DNA from: JAVBKP01 sp031553975
GTDB lineage: Bacteria; Bacillota; Clostridia; Peptostreptococcales; Anaerovoracaceae
Reading direction: 5' to 3'
DNA length: 5,821 nucleotides
Assembly: GCA_031553975.1 (NCBI GenBank)
Contig: JAVBKP010000054.1
Coordinates: 1 to 5,821, forward strand
Shown here: in pieces, positions 1 through 5,821 of the stretch
Position numbering within the stretch: position 1 is the stretch's first letter
How the letters are laid out: each line of letters starts with the position of its first letter
Translations under genes and position numbers: made by a program
Notes under the pieces: model-generated
What the model was told of the DNA's origin: nothing
The model's database searches: none
The model's input: only the letters and a program-made list of their open reading frames with translations

Positions 1-1460
1 TCTCTATATCAAAGACTTTTACAGCAATGGGCATCATGCAGCTCAAGGAAAAGGGAGTACTAGAACTAGATGATCCCGTGACAAAATATTTACCAGATTT
101 TCAGATTCCTGCTCACCCACAATACGGTGGTGACTATAGGCAGATTACCCTTAGGATGCTTGCGCAACACACATCAGGTATACCAGGCACATATATGCCA
201 CATTTCATCGACGAAAGCCCAGGGAATATGGAAATGCTCAATGAAGTTGACAAGGATTTAACAAAACTAAATCTTTCTAGTGCGCCAAACGATACATGGG
301 CGTACTCTAATATGGCAGTATCGCTTTTGGGTGCTGTGATTCCCAAAGTAGCAATGCCAAACGACACATACTTGGAGGGCTATACGGCGTATCTAGAAGA
401 GCATATATTTAGTCCACTGAAAATGGAAAAAACCTCCATTTTGCCAAAAGCAGGAGAGGTAAAATCCAAAAGCTATAAAGAGTATGGTATAGAAGCACCT
501 ACGACTTACATTAGTGCGGCCCCCGCCGGAAGCATTCGTTCAACAGCATCAGATATGGAAAAGTACATGACGGCCCTCCTATCAGGTGGAGCAAATGTAT
601 TGTCAAAGAAAAGCGTGGAAGAAATGCTAAACCCGGAAGAGTTAACAGCCGAACGTGCCTTTGGTAAAAAGGCAGGGTTGATTTGGATGCCATATGAGCT
701 TCCAAGCGGAAACAATATTTGGCTTCATGATGGGGCAACCCAAAATTTTTATAGTCTGGTGGCCATAGATCCAGTCACTAGGTTGGGCGTATTTGTCAGT
801 AGCAATACTGCTGGTGGATATGGCACAGCAGGAATCGGCATGAATGCTCTTTTAATGGCCATCATGGAAAAAACCGGAGAGAACATTGTACCGAACACAT
901 ATGCCACCACTACCAAACAAGCTGTGGAGTTGAATTATTTGAAAACCCTAGAGGGTACCTATAGCCCTCTAGCAATGAAAGTAACGGCAGATGGAGCAGC
1001 TGGTCTTAAATATGAAGTTTTGGGACAAAAGGGTGAGCTTGTAGCTCAGAACGATGGCACATTCTTAGATCCCTCAGATGGAATGCGCTATTTCTTCCAA
1101 AAATTAAAAAATGGCAATGTGACAATGGGATATTATTCTGGACTTGAAAAAATGTATTATGGGGAACAAGTAGGAGACGTCAAAGCCCAGTTTAGAGCGG
1201 GCTTTGAGGGTACATGGCAATATGTGAACAAAGACAAAGATGATTATATGCAAAGCCTGTACAAGACAATCACCATAGGAATGAATGGAGACTTTCCATT
1301 TATATCTATAGGCACCTCCCCTGCCATGCTCATGTTTGTAGATGAAAAAACTTGCTATATACCGGGGTTTGCGAGAGGTTCGGGAGATGTAATAAAACTT
1401 GTTACAGAAAACGGAGTAACCTATCTTGAACTAGATGGTGCGCGCTACGCCCGCTCATAG
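1..1460 (+). CDS. Serine hydrolase, beta-lactamase class C/CubicO family (5' truncated)
   Basis: This is the 3' portion of a penicillin-binding-like serine hydrolase (Pfam Beta-lactamase, PF00144 type). The frame is open to the left edge. The first complete codons, from position 3, read SISKTFTAMG, so the SxxK motif (nucleophile Ser at 3-5, Lys at 12-14) is the first thing visible, and the N-terminus with any signal peptide lies outside. An ATG at 27 is internal and would remove the nucleophile. The other catalytic motifs are present: YSN (Y-x-N) at 303-311 and HDG, the KTG-equivalent, at 726-734. HTSGIPG after LAQ is typical of the family. The transpeptidase-like fold ends near nt 900. About 170 residues follow that look like a beta-rich accessory domain (LEGTYSPLAMKV, FEGTWQYV). 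Members include D-aminopeptidases, esterases, DD-peptidases and true beta-lactamases, so the substrate cannot be assigned; cell-envelope action is inferred. The gene converges on the minus-strand protease and ends 5 bp before a large palindrome. Confidence 0.9.
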   Translation, partial: SISKTFTAMGIMQLKEKGVLELDDPVTKYLPDFQIPAHPQYGGDYRQITLRMLAQHTSGIPGTYMPHFIDESPGNMEMLNEVDKDLTKLNLSSAPNDTWAYSNMAVSLLGAVIPKVAMPNDTYLEGYTAYLEEHIFSPLKMEKTSILPKAGEVKSKSYKEYGIEAPTTYISAAPAGSIRSTASDMEKYMTALLSGGANVLSKKSVEEMLNPEELTAERAFGKKAGLIWMPYELPSGNNIWLHDGATQNFYSLVAIDPVTRLGVFVSSNTAGGYGTAGIGMNALLMAIMEKTGENIVPNTYATTTKQAVELNYLKTLEGTYSPLAMKVTADGAAGLKYEVLGQKGELVAQNDGTFLDPSDGMRYFFQKLKNGNVTMGYYSGLEKMYYGEQVGDVKAQFRAGFEGTWQYVNKDKDDYMQSLYKTITIGMNGDFPFISIGTSPAMLMFVDEKTCYIPGFARGSGDVIKLVTENGVTYLELDGARYARS

Positions 1461-1465
1461 TGAAT

Positions 1466-1541
1466 TGGGGACGGTTCTAAATCACCAATTGTTACATCAA
1501 TGTAATAAGATTGTAACAATTTCGATTTAGAACCGTCCCCA
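1466..1541. repeat. Long interrupted palindrome between convergent genes, possible REP/MITE-like element
   Basis: An 18-bp perfect inverted repeat (1466-1483 with 1524-1541, arm TGGGGACGGTTCTAAATC) encloses a second 10-bp perfect repeat (AATTGTTACA at 1487-1496 with TGTAACAATT at 1512-1521). A 3x2 internal mismatch separates the two, and the apical loop is 15 nt. An alternative small hairpin, TTACAT (1492-1497) with ATGTAA (1500-1505), competes with the inner stem. The element almost fills the 85-bp gap between the stop at 1460 and the opposing stop at 1546, so it may act as a bidirectional 3'-end structure. Neither side has a T-tract, so it is not a classical intrinsic terminator. From memory, GGGGACGGTTC-type termini recur in many Bacillota genomes as dispersed palindromes, sometimes near REP-associated (Y1) transposases; that link is recollection and cannot be tested from this window. 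I see no target-site duplication. Confidence 0.8.
1490..1517 (+). promoter_or_regulatory. Three phased TGTWAH hexamers, candidate WalR/PhoP-family binding site
   Basis: The hexamers TGTTAC (1490-1495), TGTAAT (1501-1506) and TGTAAC (1512-1517) lie in the same orientation with exactly 5 nt between each. Each adjacent pair fits the published WalR box TGTWAH-N5-TGTWAH, and the 11-bp phase is that used by OmpR/PhoB-family dimers. The site sits in the loop and inner stem of the palindrome, downstream of both flanking genes, so it is not placed to control either start. The dyad symmetry of the palindrome accounts for the two outer hexamers being a matched pair. Binding is only a hypothesis. Confidence 0.3.
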
Positions 1542-1545
1542 CTGC

Positions 1546-2706
1546 TTATAGCATATTCAAAGCCCGTTCAATATTTAGCATACCTGCTCCTTGGGCATAT
1601 TTTTCCTCGCCTCTTAGACGCACAGCGCTGTGAGTGAGGATTTTTTTTACCTCAACTGGTGCAAGCTCGGGGTTCTTCTCATATAATAAGGCGGCAGCGC
1701 CACTTACCATGGGAGTCGCCATGGATGTACCTGACTCTGCTTTGTAAGAAGAAGGAGATTTACAGCTAAGGCTGTAAATCTCCACACCAGGCGCCACCAA
1801 ATCTGGCTTAATTGCGCCAGCGAGGGTAGGGCCGCGACTAGAAAACTTAGCGACCTTGGCTTCACTGGCGCTGGTGGCGTGTCTGGTGTCTGCCGCCCCT
1901 ACCGTGATAACAGAGGGGCTAATACCAGGGGAGTTAACCGTCCCATACTCAGGACCGCTATTGCCGGCCGCCGCTACTACTGTCATACCCTGTGCGGCTG
2001 CGGCAGCTGCCCCACGGGCCAAAGGATCAGAGGTAGACTTTTTGTCCACGGTCATGCCAAGAGAAATATTGATTACTTTAATGTTATATCCATCTTTATT
2101 GTCAATGACCCATTGAAGTCCAGCAAGAATGTCCGAAACATTTCCGTTGCCGTTGTCGTCTAATACTTTAACAGCTACGATATTAGACATAGGAGCTACC
2201 CCCATGACAACAGACCCATGCGCTTCACGGCTGTGGATACATGCATAGCCGTTGCCAGCTATGATGCCAGCTATATGCGTCCCATGACCATCCTCGTCGT
2301 ATGGTTCAAGCTTGCCACCTACAAAATCCTTAAAAGCAATAATTTTGTTGTAGGGCTTTGTAAGGTCATGGTGAAGGGATATGCCAGTATCTAGCACAGC
2401 TACACCAATGCTATTTCGTACAGATCTAGACGAATGGGCGATACTGCGCTGGTCAGGAGGATTGTAAGTATATTCTCTAGGGTCGCCAGTCTTGAAAAAA
2501 TCAAGCTTGCTCACCTTAGCGTCATCATCCACCAGCTTTATCATGGAATGGGTTGTCATTTTCCTTGCAGCAGTAGGATTGGCCTCAACGGCAAAGGCAT
2601 TAATAAAGGGCAGTTCATATTTGATTTGTCCCACATTGTTTGCAATGTATTCACGCATTTTTTCAGTGGGGCAATGTGTATATATAATAACCGATTTTGT
2701 GGTCAT
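1546..2706 (-). CDS. Subtilisin-like serine protease (S8 family), AprX-like, no signal peptide
   Basis: The product is a 386-residue subtilase. The catalytic triad and oxyanion residue are all present: Asp106 in GVAVLDTGI, His141 in DEDGHGTHIAG, Asn249 in AAAGNSG and Ser328 in SGTSMATP. Residues 1-70 resemble a short inhibitor-I9-type propeptide, which normally chaperones folding and is then cleaved. There is no N-terminal hydrophobic signal, so the enzyme is probably cytoplasmic or exported non-classically, like Bacillus AprX. The chosen start ATG is at 2704-2706. It is preceded by AAAGGA six nt or so upstream and begins MTTKSVIIYTH. The open frame extends to 2898, but the extra 64 codons give no protease-like sequence and would run through the divergent promoter and into the response regulator. 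The gene is transcribed divergently from the regulator and convergently with the serine hydrolase. A perfect 13-bp hairpin lies in the DNA encoding residues just before the catalytic Ser loop. The physiological substrate is unknown. Confidence 0.93.
   Translation of the reverse strand: MTTKSVIIYTHCPTEKMREYIANNVGQIKYELPFINAFAVEANPTAARKMTTHSMIKLVDDDAKVSKLDFFKTGDPREYTYNPPDQRSIAHSSRSVRNSIGVAVLDTGISLHHDLTKPYNKIIAFKDFVGGKLEPYDEDGHGTHIAGIIAGNGYACIHSREAHGSVVMGVAPMSNIVAVKVLDDNGNGNVSDILAGLQWVIDNKDGYNIKVINISLGMTVDKKSTSDPLARGAAAAAAQGMTVVAAAGNSGPEYGTVNSPGISPSVITVGAADTRHATSASEAKVAKFSSRGPTLAGAIKPDLVAPGVEIYSLSCKSPSSYKAESGTSMATPMVSGAAALLYEKNPELAPVEVKKILTHSAVRLRGEEKYAQGAGMLNIERALNML
1754..1783. repeat. Perfect 13-bp inverted repeat inside the protease gene
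   Basis: GGAGATTTACAGC (1754-1766) is followed by a 4-nt loop and its exact complement GCTGTAAATCTCC (1771-1783). In the protease mRNA it would form a 13-bp uninterrupted hairpin with a CTTA loop. It encodes the segment around EIYSLSCKS (about residues 309-317), shortly before the catalytic Ser328. No U-run follows it, so it is not a standard terminator. Confidence 0.85.
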
Positions 2707-2745
2707 AAAGCATCCTTTCGTGTTTCCAAAAATTTGTATGCATAC

Positions 2746-2775
2746 TTGCAAAGCCATAGGAAATACTGATACAAT
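2746..2775 (+). promoter_or_regulatory. Candidate sigma-A promoter for the two-component operon
   Basis: A -35-like TTGCAA (2746-2751) and a -10-like TACAAT (2770-2775) are separated by 18 bp and lie about 58 bp before the response-regulator ATG. Each hexamer is close to the TTGACA/TATAAT consensus. The 127-bp divergent region also holds the palindromic octamer TATGCATA twice, at 2737-2744 and 2783-2790, flanking the -35/-10 pair. I see no equally good promoter pointing toward the protease. Confidence 0.5.
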
Positions 2776-2833
2776 ACATTTATATGCATAAAAAGCCCCT
2801 AATGTTAATAGACCATCGGAAGGAAGAAAAGAT

Positions 2834-3541
2834 ATGTTAGATAAAAAAATACTTATTGTAGAAGATGAACAATCAATCTCCGACATTATTAAATTCAACT
2901 TAGAGAAAGAAGGCTACAAAACTGAGACTGCATTTGATGGTGCCCTAGGGCTTAAAAGAGCCTTAGAGGAGGACATAGATTTAATCTTATTAGATGTCAT
3001 GCTACCATCTATGGACGGATTTCAAATCTGCAAGCAAATCAGAGAAAAACGTAAGAATGTTCCTATCCTAATGCTCACAGCCAAGGAAGAAGAACTAGAC
3101 AAAGTATTAGGACTAGAGTTAGGAGCTGATGATTACATTACAAAACCTTTTGGTATGCGTGAACTACTTGCACGTATCAAAGCCAATCTTAGACGCAGCA
3201 TCCATATACCTGACGAAAAAGCCAAGGATGACGGTGATGTTGTCAAAGATTTTGGTAGCATTGTACTAGATCTTGCTAGGTATGAAGTGAAGAAAAACGG
3301 TGACGTATTAGACTTAACACTAAGAGAATTTGAACTGTTAAAATACTTGGCAGAGCGTGAAGATAAGATTTTTTCTAGAGAACAACTACTAGAAGATGTG
3401 TGGGGATACGAATACTACGGAGATATACGTACTGTAGATGTTACTGTTAGGAGACTTCGGGAAAAACTAGAAGATGATTCTAGCGACCCAAAATACATTA
3501 TGACAAAACGTGGTGTAGGTTACTATTTTAAGAGGGCATAA
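2834..3541 (+). CDS. walR: OmpR/PhoB-family response regulator, WalR-like
   Basis: The product is a 235-residue transcription factor of the usual family length. The receiver domain (residues about 4-120) has the acidic pair Glu10/Asp11, phospho-acceptor Asp54 in LILLDVMLP, Thr82 in MLTAK and Lys104 in ITKPF. A winged-helix DNA-binding domain (about 137-235) has the recognition helix around RTVDVTVRRLREKLE and ends in the family signature GVGYYF. The receiver, especially DKVLGLELGADDYITKPF and RELLARIKANLRR, is very close to WalR/YycF, but PhoP regulators are similar, so the symbol is a best match rather than proof. The start ATG follows a purine-rich SD, GGAAGGAAG, near 2818-2826. WalR in Bacillota controls autolysins and other cell-wall genes after phosphorylation by WalK. 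The gene is first in an apparent operon with the kinase downstream. Confidence 0.9.
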   Translation: MLDKKILIVEDEQSISDIIKFNLEKEGYKTETAFDGALGLKRALEEDIDLILLDVMLPSMDGFQICKQIREKRKNVPILMLTAKEEELDKVLGLELGADDYITKPFGMRELLARIKANLRRSIHIPDEKAKDDGDVVKDFGSIVLDLARYEVKKNGDVLDLTLREFELLKYLAEREDKIFSREQLLEDVWGYEYYGDIRTVDVTVRRLREKLEDDSSDPKYIMTKRGVGYYFKRA

Positions 3542-3596
3542 TAAATGCCAAGATGCATTTATTCTCCAGTTGTGAAGCAAGTGGCGTTAGCGACTT
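3540..3596 (+). other. Two small hairpins in the regulator-kinase gap
   Basis: The 98-bp gap between the regulator stop and the chosen kinase start contains AATAAATGC (3540-3548) paired perfectly with GCATTTATT (3555-3563) over a 6-nt loop. It also contains a weaker stem, AAGT-x-GC with GC-x-ACTT (3579-3585 with 3590-3596). The first hairpin overlaps the regulator stop codon. No T-tract follows, so read-through into the kinase is expected. A role in mRNA processing or in setting the regulator:kinase ratio is speculative. Confidence 0.4.
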
Positions 3597-3639
3597 ACAC
3601 GTATGGTATAAACAAACCGGCATAAGGGAATCAAAACAG

Positions 3640-5451
3640 ATGTTAAACAGTATCAGATATAGAATAGTCTTAGTTTACGTGCTCTTAATCTTTATAGCCA
3701 TGACACTCCTAGGCGTGTTTATAGTGAATCAGTTAGAAGGTTACTATTTAGATACAGTGAGCAAGAATTTAGATAAATTTGTAAACAATGGAACTTTACT
3801 CCAAGAACTTAACAAAATAGAGGATATCGGCAATCATCAACCAGAGATCCAATCCAGCATTGAGCAATGGGGAAGGGGTATTCAGGAAGATATTTTTGTT
3901 GTGGATAAAAACGCCATCATCCTTGCATCAAAAACAGGCAACCAAATTGGAAGGGTTGCCGTAGATGTACTAGATGCTAGTGTTATAGCTCGTGGGCTAC
4001 AAGGGGAAGAAAGTGAGAATGATGGGTACATAGGCGATATTCCCGTAAAAAACAAAGTATATCCTATTGTCCACAACGACAAAGTGACTGGAATTTTATA
4101 CCTACGGGCCAATATGTCCTCCATATTCGAGACAGTTAACAGAACAAAAACTATATATATACAAGCTATGGCTATAGCCATTATTGTTACGGCGCTGCTT
4201 GGATTTGTCATAGCAGGCAGTATCACAACCCCAATTAACCATCTTAGAAAAAAAGCAGAAGATATGGCACGAGGCGATTTTAGCCATATGGCAGAGGTCA
4301 AGTCTGATGATGAAATAGGTAGGCTCACAGAGATGTTTAACCAAATGCAGATGCGCCTAGGTCTTAGCATGTCAGAAATGCTAAATGAAAAGAACAAGCT
4401 AGAGACAATTTTAAAGTATATGGACGATGGATTGATTGCTGTAGACATGCAAGGAAATATAATACATGCCAACCAAGCCGCCATCAAAATGTTTACGCTG
4501 GATGAAACTAAATTGGGATTCATGTCATACTACAATATCATCATGGAGAAAATTTATCCAGAGCTTACGGTTTATTCCATTAAACAAAAATCAAATGAGA
4601 TGGAAGGCGAGCTGGTATTTGAGCGTGGGGCATCGATTTTTTATATTAGATATGGCAAGTTTGAAGACGAAAAAAATAGAGATGTAGGTATAATCTTAGT
4701 AATACAAGATATTACCCAAAGACAAAAACTAGAAAAAATGCAAACTGATTTTGTAGCCAATGTGTCTCACGAATTAAAAACGCCACTTACTACCATAAAG
4801 AGCTACATAGAAACTATATTAGAGAACATGTTCGATGGTGATAGGATTACAGATGGAAGCACTGTGAAAAACTTCCTTACAGTAGTGGACAAAGAAGCGG
4901 ATCGGATGAGTAGGCTAGTAAAAGATTTACTTCAATTATCAAGGCTCGACTACAATAAAGAAATTCTTAGCAAGGGCAAATGGAACATCGCTATGCTCGT
5001 CGGTGATGCGGTAAGACAAATTGAAATCAATGCGCTAAACAAAGAGCAGCATTTAAATGTAATATTTGACAGACAAAAAACCCTATATGTGGATGTGGAT
5101 AAAGACCGAATAGAGCAGGTTTTGATTAATATACTAAGCAATGCTATAAAGTATACAGTGGAAAAGGGTCGTATTGATGTGGATATACAAGAAAACGATG
5201 ACGAAATCAATGTATCTGTAACAGACAATGGTATTGGTATTCCAAGAGAAGATATTCCTAGGCTCTTTGAGAGGTTTTATAGAGTAGATAAAGCCCGATC
5301 TAGACAAATGGGTGGAACGGGACTAGGTCTTGCTATAGCCAAACAGATTGTGGAAGCCCACGGTGGCTTCATAGCCGTGGAAAGTAAAGAAGGAAAAGGT
5401 ACAAGGGTCACAGTGAGTCTTCCAAAAGGAAGCGCAGAAAATGAAGAATAA
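3640..5451 (+). CDS. walK: Membrane sensor histidine kinase, WalK-like
   Basis: The product is a 603-residue sensor kinase, close to the roughly 610 of Bacillus WalK. Domains in order are TM1 (about 8-29), an extracytoplasmic sensor region (about 31-170), TM2 (about 172-194), HAMP (about 195-247), PAS (about 255-360), HisKA with phospho-acceptor His377 in VSHELKTPL, and HATPase_c. The ATPase part shows the N box (NILSNAIKYT), G1 box (DNGIGI, 529-534), F box (LFERFYR) and G2 box (GGTGLGLAI). The extracytoplasmic-HAMP-PAS-kinase order is the WalK/PhoR arrangement. The chosen start, MLNSIRYRI, puts TM1 at the usual distance from the N-terminus. An in-frame ATG at 3553 would add 29 polar residues, lacks an SD and sits inside a hairpin. 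AAGGGAA near 3624-3630 is a weak SD for the chosen start. The kinase presumably phosphorylates the regulator upstream. The usual walH/walI accessory genes do not follow. Confidence 0.9.
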   Translation: MLNSIRYRIVLVYVLLIFIAMTLLGVFIVNQLEGYYLDTVSKNLDKFVNNGTLLQELNKIEDIGNHQPEIQSSIEQWGRGIQEDIFVVDKNAIILASKTGNQIGRVAVDVLDASVIARGLQGEESENDGYIGDIPVKNKVYPIVHNDKVTGILYLRANMSSIFETVNRTKTIYIQAMAIAIIVTALLGFVIAGSITTPINHLRKKAEDMARGDFSHMAEVKSDDEIGRLTEMFNQMQMRLGLSMSEMLNEKNKLETILKYMDDGLIAVDMQGNIIHANQAAIKMFTLDETKLGFMSYYNIIMEKIYPELTVYSIKQKSNEMEGELVFERGASIFYIRYGKFEDEKNRDVGIILVIQDITQRQKLEKMQTDFVANVSHELKTPLTTIKSYIETILENMFDGDRITDGSTVKNFLTVVDKEADRMSRLVKDLLQLSRLDYNKEILSKGKWNIAMLVGDAVRQIEINALNKEQHLNVIFDRQKTLYVDVDKDRIEQVLINILSNAIKYTVEKGRIDVDIQENDDEINVSVTDNGIGIPREDIPRLFERFYRVDKARSRQMGGTGLGLAIAKQIVEAHGGFIAVESKEGKGTRVTVSLPKGSAENEE

Positions 5452-5457
5452 ACGGAC

Positions 5458-5504
5458 AGTCCTCCCTCATATATTTCTAAAAGATATATAAAGGAGGATT
5501 TTTT
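5458..5504 (+). terminator. Terminator-like stem-loop containing the yabP ribosome binding site
   Basis: TCCTCC (5460-5465) pairs perfectly with GGAGGA (5493-5498). After a few mismatches the stem continues as ATATATTT (5469-5476) with AGATATAT (5482-5489, one G-T pair), closed by a 5-nt loop. Six Ts follow at 5499-5504, giving the form of a Rho-independent terminator 8 nt after the kinase stop. The 3' arm GGAGGA is also the Shine-Dalgarno sequence of the next gene, 6 nt before its ATG, so folding would hide the ribosome binding site. The lower stem is short and the upper stem is AT-only, so termination efficiency may be partial. Confidence 0.6.
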
Positions 5505-5780
5505 ATGGAAATGAATAAAGTAACAAGTCATAGTTTACTGATTGACGATAGGCAAAGGATTACCATCACAGATGTGGAGGATGTAGCTAGTTTTAATGAA
5601 CAAACCATTATGATTTCAAGTAAAAGCGGAAATATTTCAATCAAGGGTGAAGACCTGCATGTGCTTAAATTAGACCTTGAAGAAGGGAAAATAGTAATTG
5701 AAGGAACTATTAATTCTGCCACTTATCTAGAAAAAAAAGACAAAAAAGAAAAAAGCTGGTTCTCTAGAATCTTCAAATGA
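5505..5780 (+). CDS. yabP: Sporulation protein YabP (YabP/YqfC family)
   Basis: The product is a 91-residue protein matching the YabP family (PF07873) in length and pattern. It has a SHSLLIDDRQRITIT opening, then DVASFNEQTIMI, GNISIKGEDLHVLKLDLEEGKIVIEG (split here by family pattern: IKG-x-x-L then a GxxxxxG strand), a SATYLE strand and a lysine-rich tail ending WFSRIFK, similar to the FFSKLFK end I recall for Bacillus YabP. Family members are made in the mother cell under SigE in Bacillus, and the neighbouring yabQ is needed for spore cortex formation; the molecular role of YabP is not well defined. There is no signal peptide or TM segment. The ATG at 5505 is chosen because GGAGGA lies 6 nt upstream; a second ATG at 5511 would be 12 nt away. 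The next ORF overlaps its stop as ATGA, implying translational coupling. In Bacillus yabP follows rqcP (yabO); here it follows the sensor kinase. Confidence 0.85.
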   Translation: MEMNKVTSHSLLIDDRQRITITDVEDVASFNEQTIMISSKSGNISIKGEDLHVLKLDLEEGKIVIEGTINSATYLEKKDKKEKSWFSRIFK

Positions 5781-5821
5781 CAGATTTAATAAGAACCCAG
5801 CTCTTTGAAAGCATCATGGTG
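5777..5821 (+). CDS. yabQ: Start of next ORF, probably YabQ (3' truncated)
   Basis: An ATG overlapping the yabP stop (ATGA at 5777-5780) opens a frame that reads MTDLIRTQLFESIMV and leaves the window after 15 codons. Position directly after yabP and an N-terminus of the form xxxxQxxxFxxxxxxG are as expected for YabQ, a membrane protein required for spore cortex formation. Fifteen residues cannot prove it; the assignment rests mainly on gene order. No separate SD is evident, consistent with translational coupling to yabP. Confidence 0.55.
   Translation, partial: MTDLIRTQLFESIMV

Noticed and set aside
1856..2163. Two plus-strand ORFs rich in Ala and Leu opposite the protease
   Set aside because: They are antisense to well-supported protease coding sequence around its conserved Asn and Ala-rich helix, and they have no recognisable motif or convincing SD.
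2716..2745. Possible promoter toward the protease with GCATACAAAT as a SigE-like -10
   Set aside because: The -10 is fair, but the sequence 14 bp upstream is a poor -35, so no sporulation control of the protease is claimed.
2707..2898. Upstream extension of the protease reading frame to an ATG at 2898
   Set aside because: The added residues are not protease-like, the extension overlaps the response-regulator gene, and a good SD precedes the ATG at 2704-2706.
3553..3639. Kinase start at the ATG at 3553
   Set aside because: It lacks an SD, lies inside a hairpin and adds polar residues ahead of the normal short WalK N-terminus.
3882..4523. 213-codon minus-strand ORF opposite the kinase
   Set aside because: It lies wholly antisense to the sensor and HAMP-PAS region of the kinase, and its hydrophobic Ser/Ile-rich product is typical of antisense frames.
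5467..5490. Possible SigE promoter before yabP (TCATATA and GATATATAA)
   Set aside because: The spacing and -10 sequence do not fit the SigE consensus, and the AT-rich bases are already explained by the hairpin stem.

Overview
The window looks like chromosomal DNA of a low-GC, spore-forming member of the Bacillota, most likely a clostridial lineage. The reasons are strong purine-rich ribosome binding sites, a WalR/WalK-type two-component pair, and a YabP-family sporulation gene. Bacilli normally follow walK with the accessory genes walH and walI, which are absent here. The assignment to Clostridia is inference.

Layout. (1) Positions 3-1460, plus strand: the 3' part of a CubicO/class C beta-lactamase-type serine hydrolase, cut by the window edge exactly at its catalytic SxxK motif. 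(2) Positions 1461-1545: a short convergent gap almost filled by a long interrupted palindrome whose outer arms read GGGGACGGTTCTAAATC. The palindrome may be a small mobile or REP-like element. Its core carries three TGTWAH-type hexamers spaced exactly 11 bp apart, which is the pattern expected for WalR/PhoP-family operators. (3) Positions 1546-2706, minus strand: a complete 386-residue subtilisin-family protease with no signal peptide, like the intracellular AprX group. A perfect 13-bp hairpin lies inside its coding sequence. (4) Positions 2707-2833: a divergent promoter region with a good sigma-A candidate for the two-component operon. (5) Positions 2834-3541 and 3640-5451: a WalR-like OmpR/PhoB-family response regulator and its membrane sensor kinase (two TM segments, extracytoplasmic sensor, HAMP, PAS, HisKA, HATPase). 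They are separated by 98 bp that contain hairpins. (6) Positions 5452-5504: a stem-loop followed by six Ts, whose 3' arm is the Shine-Dalgarno sequence of the next gene. (7) Positions 5505-5780: yabP, overlapping by ATGA a further ORF that leaves the window and is probably yabQ.

How the parts relate. The two-component pair probably senses an envelope signal and controls cell-wall genes, as WalRK does in other Bacillota. The yabPQ genes act in the mother cell during spore formation. A terminator-like hairpin separates the two modules and may set how much growth-phase transcription and translation reaches yabP. The hydrolase and the protease are accessory enzymes with no obvious link to the other genes.

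I see no clear new multigene system. The points most worth checking are the palindrome with phased operator-like hexamers at 1466-1541, the terminator/SD overlap before yabP, the hairpin inside the protease gene, and the unusual walRK-yabPQ adjacency.
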